From assembly GCA_011049455.1 (NCBI GenBank), contig DSBL01000052.1, forward strand, positions 1 through 43,916: a DNA stretch of 43,916 bases, written 5' to 3'. The notes beneath the pieces were generated by a model. The model was not told where the DNA came from. It was given only the letters and a program-made list of their open reading frames with translations, and did not search any database. Source of the stretch: Desulfonatronum sp. (GTDB taxonomy: Bacteria > Desulfobacterota > Desulfovibrionia > Desulfovibrionales > Desulfonatronaceae). Below are positions 8,692 to 16,571 of this stretch, in pieces. Made by a program: the position numbers and the translations under genes. The stretch's first letter is position 1. Each line of letters starts with the position of its first letter.

Positions 8692-9569
8692 ACCTGGACG
8701 TGCAGCCCGGACACGCCCGGCTCCCAGGGAAGCAGCAGGCGGGCCAGGATCCCTGAACGAAGCCCGCCGCCCAGCGGTTTTACCCCCAGCAGGACAAGCC
8801 GTGTATGACCAAGGCGCGGCAGCCAGTCTTCAATCCAAGGCTTGAGCGAGGGCTCACGCTCGAATCGTTCGAGATAAAACGTGAAACCAGCGGGTTTGCG
8901 AGCCAGGGCGAAATGGATCTCCAGATGTCCCAAGAGGGGATGCGTGCCCACGAATTGAGCCTCGTCCGGAAACGGAAGGCTGTCCAATGCCGTAAGGCGT
9001 TGCCAGGGGGGCAACAGCACCCCCGCGTCCCGAATGTGATGCGCCAGCCAGGGCAGCGAAAAATAGCGCCCCAAGCCGCGCACCCCGAGTTCCATGTTGA
9101 TTGTTGTTTGCAGCCTGGAGAGTTTCGCGAATTCACGATGCAATTCAGGCTCGTTTTCAAGAATGTCGCGGAATGATGCGGCCATTTCCCGGACGTTCCA
9201 AGCCGGGGCCGCGGCATGCTGGCTGAAGTGGGTTTCAAACAGACTCTGGCAGGCCCAGAATCGCTGCAGAATATTCAAAATGCCTGGTTGGGCGTGCGCA
9301 ACGATTTCCTGGAGAACAATCTCCGGAAACAGGCGTTTCACCAAAAACATAAGCCTCGCCCCGGGTTCGGGGCGCGAGGCCATGCTGGCCAGCAGGGGAT
9401 TGCCGAGAAAATCCACCCAGCCCAGGTCCCGGCTGTGCCAATGCAGAAAAGTCCCGGTGATGCGCTCGCCTATGCTGTGCTGGCTCTGGAATTGCTCAAC
9501 ACGATCTCTGGCAGCGGGCCGGGGGAAGGCGTGGCGGCCATGAGCGCCGCGCATGCTTTCCTTGTCCAT
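8688..9569 (-). CDS. Uncharacterised 293-residue protein in the flagellar operon
   Basis: I do not recognise a family. The predicted protein is soluble, without a signal peptide or membrane segments, and rich in Leu, Arg and aromatic residues. Visible landmarks are an N-terminal basic region, GERITGTFLHWHSRDLGWVDF (near 34-54), MFLVKRLFPEIVL (near 73-85) and a glycine-rich end, VKPLGGGLRSGIL. The H-W-H-S-R-D-L-G-W-V-D-F stretch suggests a beta-rich domain that handles a ligand or binds a partner, but this is only an impression. The stop overlaps the Dus start as ATGA and the start is 2 bases from the upstream gene, so it is firmly in the operon. An alternative ATG five codons downstream exists. 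Confidence 0.75.
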   Translation of the reverse strand: MDKESMRGAHGRHAFPRPAARDRVEQFQSQHSIGERITGTFLHWHSRDLGWVDFLGNPLLASMASRPEPGARLMFLVKRLFPEIVLQEIVAHAQPGILNILQRFWACQSLFETHFSQHAAAPAWNVREMAASFRDILENEPELHREFAKLSRLQTTINMELGVRGLGRYFSLPWLAHHIRDAGVLLPPWQRLTALDSLPFPDEAQFVGTHPLLGHLEIHFALARKPAGFTFYLERFEREPSLKPWIEDWLPRLGHTRLVLLGVKPLGGGLRSGILARLLLPWEPGVSGLHVQV

Positions 9570-9571
9570 GA

Positions 9572-9991
9572 TCAGTGCTCGACCTGTTCGAGGATGATTT
9601 TCACCTCCTCAACGCTGAGACCGGTGGCTTGGGCCAAGTCGAGCGCGGATTTGCCCTTGCGGTGCCCGGAGAGGATGATGTGCCGCAAAAAGCTGGGCGA
9701 CTGGATCAGGCCCTCGGCCTGTTGCAAGAGGGCGCGCAACTGGTTTTCCCGATCCGTCAGTTGGCTTTCCAGGTGCAGCAGATCGGTTTGACGCCCCGCG
9801 AAATTTTCCAGCAGCTGTTTTTCCAGCTCCGCGTTCTTTTCAATTTTTTTTAGAAATTCTCGTTGGTTATGTTGAAGCTTTGCCAGAAGCTGCTCCGAGC
9901 GGCGCAATCGCAAAAAAAAGACGATCACCCCGGCCAGCAGCACGGCCTCCAGCAGGCTCAAACCAAGAATTATCCAATATGATGGGTGCAT
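9572..9991 (-). CDS. Small membrane-anchored coiled-coil protein with C-terminal helix-turn-helix-like end
   Basis: A 139-residue protein with one N-terminal membrane helix (WIILGLSLLEAVLLAGVIVFF, about residues 5-25), a long coiled coil (about 30-95) and a C-terminal segment, KGKSALDLAQATGLSVEEVKIIL, that looks like a helix-turn-helix. The same three-part design is seen in small proteins next to fliA and flagellar genes in Firmicutes (YlxL/DUF6115 type); homology to them is a guess. The ATG at 9991 is preferred over an upstream TTG at 10012, although no strong ribosome binding site is visible. It lies 66 bases from the next upstream gene in the flagellar operon. Confidence 0.7.
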   Translation of the reverse strand: MHPSYWIILGLSLLEAVLLAGVIVFFLRLRRSEQLLAKLQHNQREFLKKIEKNAELEKQLLENFAGRQTDLLHLESQLTDRENQLRALLQQAEGLIQSPSFLRHIILSGHRKGKSALDLAQATGLSVEEVKIILEQVEH

Positions 9992-10057
9992 AACGGTCCA
10001 AAAGATTGCCAAAAGGCTCGAGACGAAATGGGTCGATCCAGGGCTGAGGCAAGGGCG

Positions 10058-10378
10058 TCAGACCTTGATATTGATAATCTGTCCCGACCAGGGATCAACG
10101 GATTCCGGCGCCCCCTCTTCCTCCTCGCGGGCGTGTTTGTCCTGCGGTGCATGTTGTCCGGCATGACGTCGCTCACGCTCCGCATCCGAACGAACCTGCA
10201 AGGTTTCCTGGGTTTTTTTCAATTCCGCGACTTGTTCCCGTTCTTTTTGGACATGGTCGCGCATCTGCGCGGCGGCCAAGGCCTGCTGCATGCTGGGTCT
10301 GTCCTGTTCCGCCTGGATCATTTTGCCCACTTTGGGCAACAGGGAGAGCAGCACCGGGAGCTGAATCTGACTGGCCAT
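10058..10378 (-). CDS. Uncharacterised 106-residue charged protein downstream of fliL
   Basis: I do not recognise a family. The N-terminus, MASQIQLPVLLSLLPKVGKMIQ, is amphipathic; the rest (about 25-95) is very highly charged and predicted helical, with the coiled-coil-like run REQVAELKKTQETLQVRSD and an acidic patch EEEEG. Its start codon overlaps the fliL stop (TAATG at 10376-10380), so it is translated with fliL, and its place suggests a small flagellar accessory protein. No catalytic motif is visible. Confidence 0.7.
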   Translation of the reverse strand: MASQIQLPVLLSLLPKVGKMIQAEQDRPSMQQALAAAQMRDHVQKEREQVAELKKTQETLQVRSDAERERRHAGQHAPQDKHAREEEEGAPESVDPWSGQIINIKV

Positions 10379-11079
10379 TACTGCACCAGATATTCCTCAA
10401 TGAGCACCCCCGTCAGGGGGCGGCTTAAATGCTGGTTCAGAACGGACAACAAATCCTGCTTCAAGACCTCCGCCGCTTCTATCCTCTTGACCGAGGGCAG
10501 GGGGCGATTGTTCAGATAGTAGTAAACCGCGTCCCGAAGAATGATGAGCTTGCGTTGGATCTCCAGGGGGAGGTTGGGATCTTCCATGATCAAGGACATT
10601 TTCATGGTCAAAAAAAGGATGTCCGAGTTTTGGGCATAGGCAATCCAGAACGGCTCCAGGTCGACGAAGTGCTCCTGGACGGCGGGCGCGGCCAAAGGCG
10701 GGGCCTCCTCGTGGGAGAGGTCTTGGGGAAGTGCGGGTTCCGGGGGGGCCGTGGGCTTGATCAGCTGGAAAACAAGAACGCCGACCAAAATGAGCAGGAT
10801 TGTCCCTCCAAGAAGAAAAATCGTTTTTTTTGAACTTCTGACCTCTTCCTTTGGTTCGTCGTCAACCGAGGTGACGGATGAGGCGGCCGGCGCTTCCTGC
10901 TCGCGGGGCGGCTTTGCCTGCTCGTCAGAGGATTCATCCTGCAGAAAGGGCGCGTCGTCCAGGTCGAGGGCGACCTTCTGGGACGCTTGGGGCAAAGTTT
11001 GAACCTGGTCTAAAACCTGGTCGTCGTGTTCCAGTGGCTTGAGGTTCTCGGGAAGGTCGGAAAGCGACGGATCAGCCAT
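10378..11079 (-). CDS. fliL: Flagellar basal-body protein FliL
   Basis: A 233-residue inner-membrane protein that surrounds the flagellar motor and supports stator function. It has an unusually long acidic cytoplasmic N-terminus (about residues 1-85), a single membrane helix TIFLLGGTILLILVGVLVFQ (about 86-105), a proline-rich linker and the periplasmic FliL domain, with FVDLEPFWI, FLTMKMSLIMED and the conserved C-terminal RIEAAEVLKQDLLSVLNQHL. E. coli FliL is about 154 residues, so the extra length is in the cytoplasmic tail. ATG at 11079 is chosen over a TTG two codons upstream. It follows cheY by 54 bases in the same direction. Confidence 0.88.
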   Translation of the reverse strand: MADPSLSDLPENLKPLEHDDQVLDQVQTLPQASQKVALDLDDAPFLQDESSDEQAKPPREQEAPAASSVTSVDDEPKEEVRSSKKTIFLLGGTILLILVGVLVFQLIKPTAPPEPALPQDLSHEEAPPLAAPAVQEHFVDLEPFWIAYAQNSDILFLTMKMSLIMEDPNLPLEIQRKLIILRDAVYYYLNNRPLPSVKRIEAAEVLKQDLLSVLNQHLSRPLTGVLIEEYLVQ

Positions 11080-11133
11080 GGTCAATGCTCGTTTTCTGCG
11101 CCCGCCTCAGACCGCAAAATCACGACGGACAGC

Positions 11134-11514
11134 TCAACCGAAAATCTTGTCAATCTTTTGCCCAAGGGTTTCAGGGGTGAACGGCTTGACAATGTAGTTG
11201 GACACTTTGGCCTGGACCGCCTCGATGATGTTTTCCTGCAGACCTTCGGCGGTGACCATGAGAAAGGGCAAATCCGCGAATTCCTCGCTGGCCCTGACCT
11301 TGCGCAAGAGGTCAATCCCGGTCATTTTGGGCATGTTCCAATCCGAAATGATGAAGTCGATCCGGTCCTTGTTCAAAATCTCCCAGGCCGTGGTGCCGTC
11401 GTCGGCCTCGACGATATTGTTGAAACCCAGTTGACGCATGATGTTCTTGATGATCCGACGCATGGTGGAAAAGTCGTCCACTACCAGAACACGCATGTTT
11501 TTATCGTAACTCAT
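11134..11514 (-). CDS. cheY: Chemotaxis response regulator CheY
   Basis: A 126-residue single-domain receiver. The acidic pair D13-D14, phospho-acceptor D58 (IISDWNMP), T88 (MVTAE) and K110 (IVKPF) are all present, and the length is exactly that of CheY. Phospho-CheY binds the FliM/FliN switch to change motor rotation. It lies 3 bases downstream of fliA and 54 bases upstream of fliL, in the middle of the flagellar operon, which supports a motor role over a generic receiver. Confidence 0.95.
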   Translation of the reverse strand: MSYDKNMRVLVVDDFSTMRRIIKNIMRQLGFNNIVEADDGTTAWEILNKDRIDFIISDWNMPKMTGIDLLRKVRASEEFADLPFLMVTAEGLQENIIEAVQAKVSNYIVKPFTPETLGQKIDKIFG

Positions 11515-11517
11515 TGC

Positions 11518-12330
11518 TTATACTCCTTGCTGAGTGAAGACGCGACGAACATTGTGGGTAATGTGATGAAATTTTCCGCGCAGTTTGGCCAAGGCTTGGG
11601 AATGCAGCTGCGAGACCCTCCCCTCGGTGATTCCCATGACTGAAGCCGTTTCGCGCATGTTCAGCTCCTCGACATAGTACAGGGAGAGCACCATGCGTTC
11701 ACGTGGTGTCAATTCATCGATAAGTTGAGCGAGTTTGTCAACAAGTTCCTGGTTCAGCGTATGGGAGAACGGGTCGTTTTCCTTGTTGTCCTGGGATCGC
11801 AAAAGGCCTTCCTCGACGGCCTCCAGGCTGATGCAGATCTGATTCTGCAGGGCTTCAAGGCCCTGTTCGATTTCCTTGGACGACAACCCCGTGATGGATT
11901 GCAGCTCCTGAACGCTGGGGACATGCCCCGTGAATTGTTCCACGCTGCGCACGCTGTCCTCCAGCAACCGCACCCGTTGCCGCAGCCCCCGGGTGAACCA
12001 GTCCATCCGCCGCAATTCATCAAGCATGGCCCCTTTGATCCTGTTCTCGGCATAGGTTTCAAACTTGATTTTCAAATCAGGCTTGAATTTTTCAAGGGCT
12101 TCAATCAGCCCGAGACTCCCCGCGCTGATCAGTTCGTCCAGCTTAACGTGTTGGGGCACCTTGGCCTTCATGCGCAAGGCCAGGATCTTTATTATGGGGG
12201 CATAATGTCCCACGATTGCCCCACGCATGTCGGCATCGCAAGCATCCCACTGCAGTTTCCCGGCCTCGAACTGATGATGCGCATCAGTGCCTGAACAGGA
12301 GTTTTTTCCAAAAAAACTTGATGTTCCCAT
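11518..12330 (-). CDS. fliA: Flagellar sigma-28 factor FliA
   Basis: A 270-residue alternative sigma factor of the FliA/WhiG type that directs RNA polymerase to late flagellar and chemotaxis promoters. Region 2 is seen in HVKLDELISAGSLGLIEALEKF and FETYAENRIKGAMLDELRRMDW; region 4 is seen in LTPRERMVLSLYYVEELNMRE and ITEGRVSQLHSQAL. The ATG at 12330 gives the usual short N-terminus before the AIVGHYAPIIK block and overlaps the flhG 3' end by 47 bases; longer in-frame starts would run further inside flhG and add unrelated sequence. Because the start is inside flhG, translation is probably coupled. Confidence 0.93.
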   Translation of the reverse strand: MGTSSFFGKNSCSGTDAHHQFEAGKLQWDACDADMRGAIVGHYAPIIKILALRMKAKVPQHVKLDELISAGSLGLIEALEKFKPDLKIKFETYAENRIKGAMLDELRRMDWFTRGLRQRVRLLEDSVRSVEQFTGHVPSVQELQSITGLSSKEIEQGLEALQNQICISLEAVEEGLLRSQDNKENDPFSHTLNQELVDKLAQLIDELTPRERMVLSLYYVEELNMRETASVMGITEGRVSQLHSQALAKLRGKFHHITHNVRRVFTQQGV

Positions 12331-13099
12331 CTGTCTTGGTCGTTTCTTGCCAGGAACCGATGGACCGCGCAATTTCCCGCACGCCCAAAGATGCCGGCGA
12401 GTTGGGCGAAAAATGATAAAAAGGGGTTTGCCGTGTAACCGCGCGCTTGACCGTCTCGTCCCAGGGAATACATCCTGCCAGATCCAGGGAGACCCCGTCC
12501 AGAAATCTGTCGCACGCCGCGGCCAGTCGCCCATAAATCTGCTTGCCCTGCTTGATGTCCGCGACCATGTTCGCGATGACCTTGAATCTGTTCACGCCGT
12601 GTTTGTTGTGCAAAACCTTGATGATCGCATAGGCGTCCGTCAGGGACGTGGGCTCGGGCGTGATCACCAGAAGACGTTCCTGCACGGCGATGTTGAAATA
12701 CAGAACAGTGTCGCCGATCCCTGCGCCCGTGTCCACAATGAGCATGTCCAGTTTTGTCTCCAGGGGCTCCAGGGCTTCAATAAGGTCGAGTTTTTGGCCC
12801 GTGCTCAGGGCAAGCATCTCCGGAACCCCGGAAGATGCCGGGAGGATGGAAAAACCATAGTCCGTGCTCACCAGGACGTCATGTAATTTTTTTTCATCGA
12901 ACAACAGATGAAATATGTTGTAGGGCGGGGCCAAGCCCAACAGGATGTCCACGTTGGCCAGACCAAGATCAGCGTCCAAAAGCAGGACCCTGTGCCCCAT
13001 GCCCTGAAGAGCGCAGGCCAGGTTGATGGAGAGATTGGTTTTCCCCACGCCGCCTTTTCCGGAGGTCACGGAAAGCACCAGGGGCTCGCGTTGGTTCAT
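12284..13099 (-). CDS. flhG: Flagellar number regulator FlhG (MinD-like ATPase)
   Basis: A 271-residue ParA/MinD-type ATPase (also called FleN or YlxH). It has the deviant Walker A motif SGKGGVGKTNLSINLA (about 13-28), the DADLGLANVDILLG block and the IVDTGAGIGD Walker B region. FlhG works with FlhF to set the number and place of flagella. The start at 13099 has AAGGA 4 bases upstream. The C-terminus is basic and aromatic (KFFWKKLLFRH), where MinD-like proteins often have a membrane-targeting helix. It follows flhF after an 85-base gap. Confidence 0.94.
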   Translation of the reverse strand: MNQREPLVLSVTSGKGGVGKTNLSINLACALQGMGHRVLLLDADLGLANVDILLGLAPPYNIFHLLFDEKKLHDVLVSTDYGFSILPASSGVPEMLALSTGQKLDLIEALEPLETKLDMLIVDTGAGIGDTVLYFNIAVQERLLVITPEPTSLTDAYAIIKVLHNKHGVNRFKVIANMVADIKQGKQIYGRLAAACDRFLDGVSLDLAGCIPWDETVKRAVTRQTPFYHFSPNSPASLGVREIARSIGSWQETTKTDGNIKFFWKKLLFRH

Positions 13100-13184
13100 A
13101 TCGTCCTTCTCCTGCGCGGATGCATCATCAACACCAAAAGCATTTCGTAATTATCTCGATGCATATGTCTTTTCCGGCTTTCTG

Positions 13185-14246
13185 TCACCTGCCATCTTCT
13201 TCCTGCTTCCTTTCCGGAAGACGGTGGGTGAAGATCATTTTCCAGAGCAGCTGATCCTTTGCCGCAACCAGGCACGCACTCAGGCAGGGGCCGAAGCACA
13301 GGGCCGAGACGGGCAAACGTGAGATATATCCCAGGTTGATCATGGACCCGTATGATTCGGCCTCGTCCAGTTTTGTCCAGATAACGCTGGCCGTGGACGG
13401 CACATGAAAGCGTTTGGCGAAACTTTTCAGGCAAGATGTTGCGTAGTGCGGATTGAGCACCAGATGGACGCACGCATCCTTGGGGAGTTCAAACTCTTTT
13501 TCCGCGAGCCAGGTTTGCAGGCTTGTTTCCCGAGACAACCCAGGAAAATCAATGAAAATTTTATCGAACCGCTTTGCTTCGCAAAGCAATTCACGCCAAT
13601 CTTCGGCAGTGCGCACATCAAAAAAAGGCAATCCTCCCAGTTCAGCGTAATGTTGCAGCAGCAAGCGCCCCTTGCCGTGCTGCTGGTCGGCGTTGACGAG
13701 ACAGATGCGCCTTGTGGGATGCTCTTTGCGCATGTTCAATGCCAGACGCAGCAGCGAGGACGTCTTGCCCACCCCGTGCGGCCCCGCCAGGGCATGGATT
13801 TTGCCGGGCCAATGCCCTTCCTGCCATGGTTTTGTCGGCACAACGCCCCGCAATGGTTCCAGGATGGAAATGTCGGGCGCATTTTTCATTTGCCTCCAAA
13901 GATGCATGGCAACTTCCGCGGTCATGCCCTCGCGTTCCAGATACTCCAAAGACTGACGCTGCCGGGGGGTCAGCAGGGCATAATCGGCTTGGGGCTTGAG
14001 CACGCTGAGCATATGCTCTTTGATCATGCTCCATTCCTGATGCATTGCCTGCCAACCGGGAAAAGCGGCATTCTTGGACCCGCCGTTGTTGGCGGGCGAT
14101 TCCAGGGCCGCCGTGACCTCACAAGAGGACTTGCCGTTTTCCCTAATATTTTGGGTGCTTAAAATGACAGCTTCCGGACCCAGTTCTTCCCTGATCCGGT
14201 TGAGCACTGTTCTGGTGTTAGGCCCGCGAAAAGCTTTAACCTGCAT
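13185..14246 (-). CDS. flhF: Flagellar SRP-like GTPase FlhF, divergent GTPase motifs
   Basis: A 353-residue SRP-type GTPase that marks the site of flagellar assembly. The N-terminal basic domain starts MQVKAFRGPNT and is followed by the helical N domain and the G domain. The P-loop GPHGVGKTSS (155-164) and the G4 motif TKLDEA (291-296) are intact. The usual DTYRIGA element is replaced by NADQQHGKG (185-193), and the usual DTAGR G3 motif is DFPGL (233-237). Synteny with flhA and flhG makes the identity safe. GTP binding is likely, but hydrolysis or its activation by FlhG may be altered. The start overlaps the flhA stop by 11 bases. Confidence 0.9.
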   Translation of the reverse strand: MQVKAFRGPNTRTVLNRIREELGPEAVILSTQNIRENGKSSCEVTAALESPANNGGSKNAAFPGWQAMHQEWSMIKEHMLSVLKPQADYALLTPRQRQSLEYLEREGMTAEVAMHLWRQMKNAPDISILEPLRGVVPTKPWQEGHWPGKIHALAGPHGVGKTSSLLRLALNMRKEHPTRRICLVNADQQHGKGRLLLQHYAELGGLPFFDVRTAEDWRELLCEAKRFDKIFIDFPGLSRETSLQTWLAEKEFELPKDACVHLVLNPHYATSCLKSFAKRFHVPSTASVIWTKLDEAESYGSMINLGYISRLPVSALCFGPCLSACLVAAKDQLLWKMIFTHRLPERKQEEDGR

Positions 14247-16344
14247 GATTCATCCTTACTGTGGCCGCGGAGTGCAGGTTGACGCCGGGGGGGATTTCGG
14301 CTTGGGAAAGGATGGGCAGGGTTGGAATGAAGCGCACCGTCAACTGCGCAAGGTGCGACCGAAGGCCGGGCGTGGTCAGGGCAACCGGTTGTCCCTCGGC
14401 GACAATGGCCTTTTCCATGGCATTCTGGAGGCCCTGGATCAGTTTTTGCGCGAGCAGGGGGTCAATGTTCAAATAGGCGCCGCCCTGGTCCGACTTGCGC
14501 AAATTGTCCTGCAGCAGGCGTTCCCATTCCTGGTCCAGAATGATCACCGGAAGGGTTCCGTCCGGAGCAAGATACGGCTTGACAATTGTTCTGGCCATGC
14601 GTGAACGGACGTACTCCGTGAGCGTGTCGGGATCCTTGATGGAGGGACCGAAATCAGCCAATGTTTCCACGATGGTCAGCATATCCCGGATGGAGACGTT
14701 TTCACGAACCAGGTTCTGCAGCACCCTTTGAACCGCACCCAGGGACATGATCCCCGGCACCAGCTCCTCCACGGCCTTGGGAGCCCTCTTGGACAGGTTG
14801 TCCAGCAAGGCCTGCACTTCCTGGCGTCCCAGGAATTCAAAAAGATTGCGGCGGAAGACCTCGGTGATATGCGTGGCGACCACGGTGGAAGGATCGACCA
14901 CCGTGTATCCGGCCAGCATGGCTTCATCCTTTTGCCGCTCGGGGATCCACAAGGCCGGCAGGTTGAACGCGGGCTCCTTGGTTTCCACGCCCTGGATGCG
15001 ATGCTTGGCGTCCCCGGGGTCCATGGCCAGATAGTGGTCGATGAGAATTTCCGCGGAAGCCACCTGGTTGCCCTTGATCAGGACCACGTATTGACCCGGC
15101 TTGAGCTGCAAATTGTCCCGCAGATGCAGTGACGGGATGATCACGCCCATGTCCAGGGCGAACTGACGGCGAATGGACCTGATCCTGGCCAGCAGGTTGC
15201 CGTTTTGATCCTCATCCACCAGGGGGATGAGACCATACCCCACCTCCAGTTCCAAAACGTCCAGGGGCAGCAGGGCCTGTACTTCTTCCGGCGTATCCAG
15301 GCTCGGCGCCTTGAGTTTGCTGTCCTTGTCGGCCATTTGCTCAGCCTCTTGGGAGCCGCGTCCGGCGATGAGCGAAATGCCGTAAAACAGACCGGAAAAA
15401 AGGATAAACATCAGCGTGGGCATGCCCGGCACCAACCCGAGGATGAGCAATATGCCGGCCACCAGACGCAAGGCCTTGGAATGCAGGGTCAACTGGCCCA
15501 GAAATTCTTGCCCCATGTCCGCCTCGGCCGCGGCCCGGCTGACAATGATGCCGGCGGACGTGGAAATGATCAGCGAGGGGATCTGGGCCACCAAACCGTC
15601 GCCGATGGTCAGGATGGTGAATGTCTGAGCCGCATCCGCCCAGCTCATGCCCCTTTGGAACACGCCGATGAACAGCCCCCCCACGATGTTCACGGCGGTG
15701 ATGATTATGCCTGCCTTGACGTCCCCGGAAACGAACTTGGCGGCGCCGTCCATGGCCCCGTAGAAATCAGCCTCCTTGCGGATGGATTCCCTGGTACGCC
15801 TGGCTTCGGTTTCGTCGATCAGCCCGGCGTTGAGATCCGCCTCGATGGCCATTTGCTTGCCGGGCATGGCATCCAGGGTGAACCGGGCCGCCACCTCGGC
15901 GATGCGCGTCGTGCCCGTGGTGATGACCATCTTGTTCAATATAAAAATCACCAGAAAAATGATCACCCCGATGACATAGTTGCCGCCGACCACGAATTGG
16001 CCAAAGGCTTCAATGACTTTGCCCGCAGCGCCCGGTCCTTCCTCCCCGTGCAGCAGGATCAGGCGGGTGGAGGCCACGTTCAGGGCCAACCGCAGCAGGG
16101 TGGTCACCAGCAGCAGAGAGGGAAAGATGGAAAATTCCATGGGAGAACGCATGTACATGGCCGTCAACAGGACCACGAACCCCAGGGAGATGCTCAAGGA
16201 CAACATGGAATCCAGGATGATGGTGGGCAGGGGGATGAGCATCACGAACAGAATGGTCACCACGCCCACGGCCAGGAGAATGTTCCCGGATCCGGCAAAG
16301 CGGGAGTAATCGATTTTTCCGGCGACTGCTGCGAGTTGAGCCAT
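14236..16344 (-). CDS. flhA: Flagellar type III export gate protein FlhA
   Basis: A 702-residue export-gate protein. The N-terminal half has about eight membrane helices, with the FHIPEP-family block MRSPMEFSIFPSLLLVTTLL and the conserved cytoplasmic loop TRIAEVAARFTLDAMPGKQM. The C-terminal half (about residues 340-702) is the cytosolic domain that binds chaperone-substrate complexes and ends in the nonameric ring region. Length is that of canonical FlhA. It is followed directly by flhF (11-base overlap). The 227-base spacer toward flhB is unusually long for this operon and holds a short palindromic repeat, so a second promoter there is possible. Confidence 0.97.
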   Translation of the reverse strand: MAQLAAVAGKIDYSRFAGSGNILLAVGVVTILFVMLIPLPTIILDSMLSLSISLGFVVLLTAMYMRSPMEFSIFPSLLLVTTLLRLALNVASTRLILLHGEEGPGAAGKVIEAFGQFVVGGNYVIGVIIFLVIFILNKMVITTGTTRIAEVAARFTLDAMPGKQMAIEADLNAGLIDETEARRTRESIRKEADFYGAMDGAAKFVSGDVKAGIIITAVNIVGGLFIGVFQRGMSWADAAQTFTILTIGDGLVAQIPSLIISTSAGIIVSRAAAEADMGQEFLGQLTLHSKALRLVAGILLILGLVPGMPTLMFILFSGLFYGISLIAGRGSQEAEQMADKDSKLKAPSLDTPEEVQALLPLDVLELEVGYGLIPLVDEDQNGNLLARIRSIRRQFALDMGVIIPSLHLRDNLQLKPGQYVVLIKGNQVASAEILIDHYLAMDPGDAKHRIQGVETKEPAFNLPALWIPERQKDEAMLAGYTVVDPSTVVATHITEVFRRNLFEFLGRQEVQALLDNLSKRAPKAVEELVPGIMSLGAVQRVLQNLVRENVSIRDMLTIVETLADFGPSIKDPDTLTEYVRSRMARTIVKPYLAPDGTLPVIILDQEWERLLQDNLRKSDQGGAYLNIDPLLAQKLIQGLQNAMEKAIVAEGQPVALTTPGLRSHLAQLTVRFIPTLPILSQAEIPPGVNLHSAATVRMNHAG

Positions 16345-16500
16345 AGTTTTGACGCTTTGAATGCGGTGACGTGCTGAAAAGGTTTCAGCCGGACATCAAT
16401 AAGGATGACGGCATCGCCATGACGTCTGTTCCGAGGTTACTGCAAAAAGCCATTGCTTCCTTCAAAAAAGGTCCGGATTCCTTTGCCAACCATATAAAAA

Positions 16501-16530
16501 CATTGGATTCCGGCTTTCGCCGGAGTGACT
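16501..16530. repeat. Short palindromic repeat in the flhB-flhA spacer
   Basis: The spacer 16345-16571 contains ATTGGATTCCGGC, then TTTC, then GCCGGAGTGAC. TCCGGC (16509-16514) and GCCGGA (16519-16524) form a 6-base stem with a 4-base loop. This is the common proteobacterial intergenic palindrome of the GGATTCCGGCTTTCGCCGG type. An upstream stretch (16458-16484) also holds GGTCCGGATTCC, which may be a decayed second copy. The rest of the spacer shows no gene. Confidence 0.6.
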
Positions 16531-16571
16531 GTTTCAAGCATTCCAAAAATTTTTGCAGCATCCCCTTGTTC

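Noticed and set aside
12331-12534. Longer FliA start at 12534
   Set aside because: The extra 68 residues lie wholly inside flhG in a shifted frame and do not resemble any sigma factor N-terminus.
13096-13164. 22-codon frame ending in an ATGA overlap with flhG, a possible leader peptide
   Set aside because: flhG has its own good ribosome binding site, and the peptide has no attenuator-like structure or repeated codon.
15205-16377. 390-residue open frame on the plus strand opposite flhA
   Set aside because: It is rich in His, Gln, Gly and Asp, as expected of the antisense of a hydrophobic GC-rich gene, and shows no domain. FlhA on the other strand is certain.
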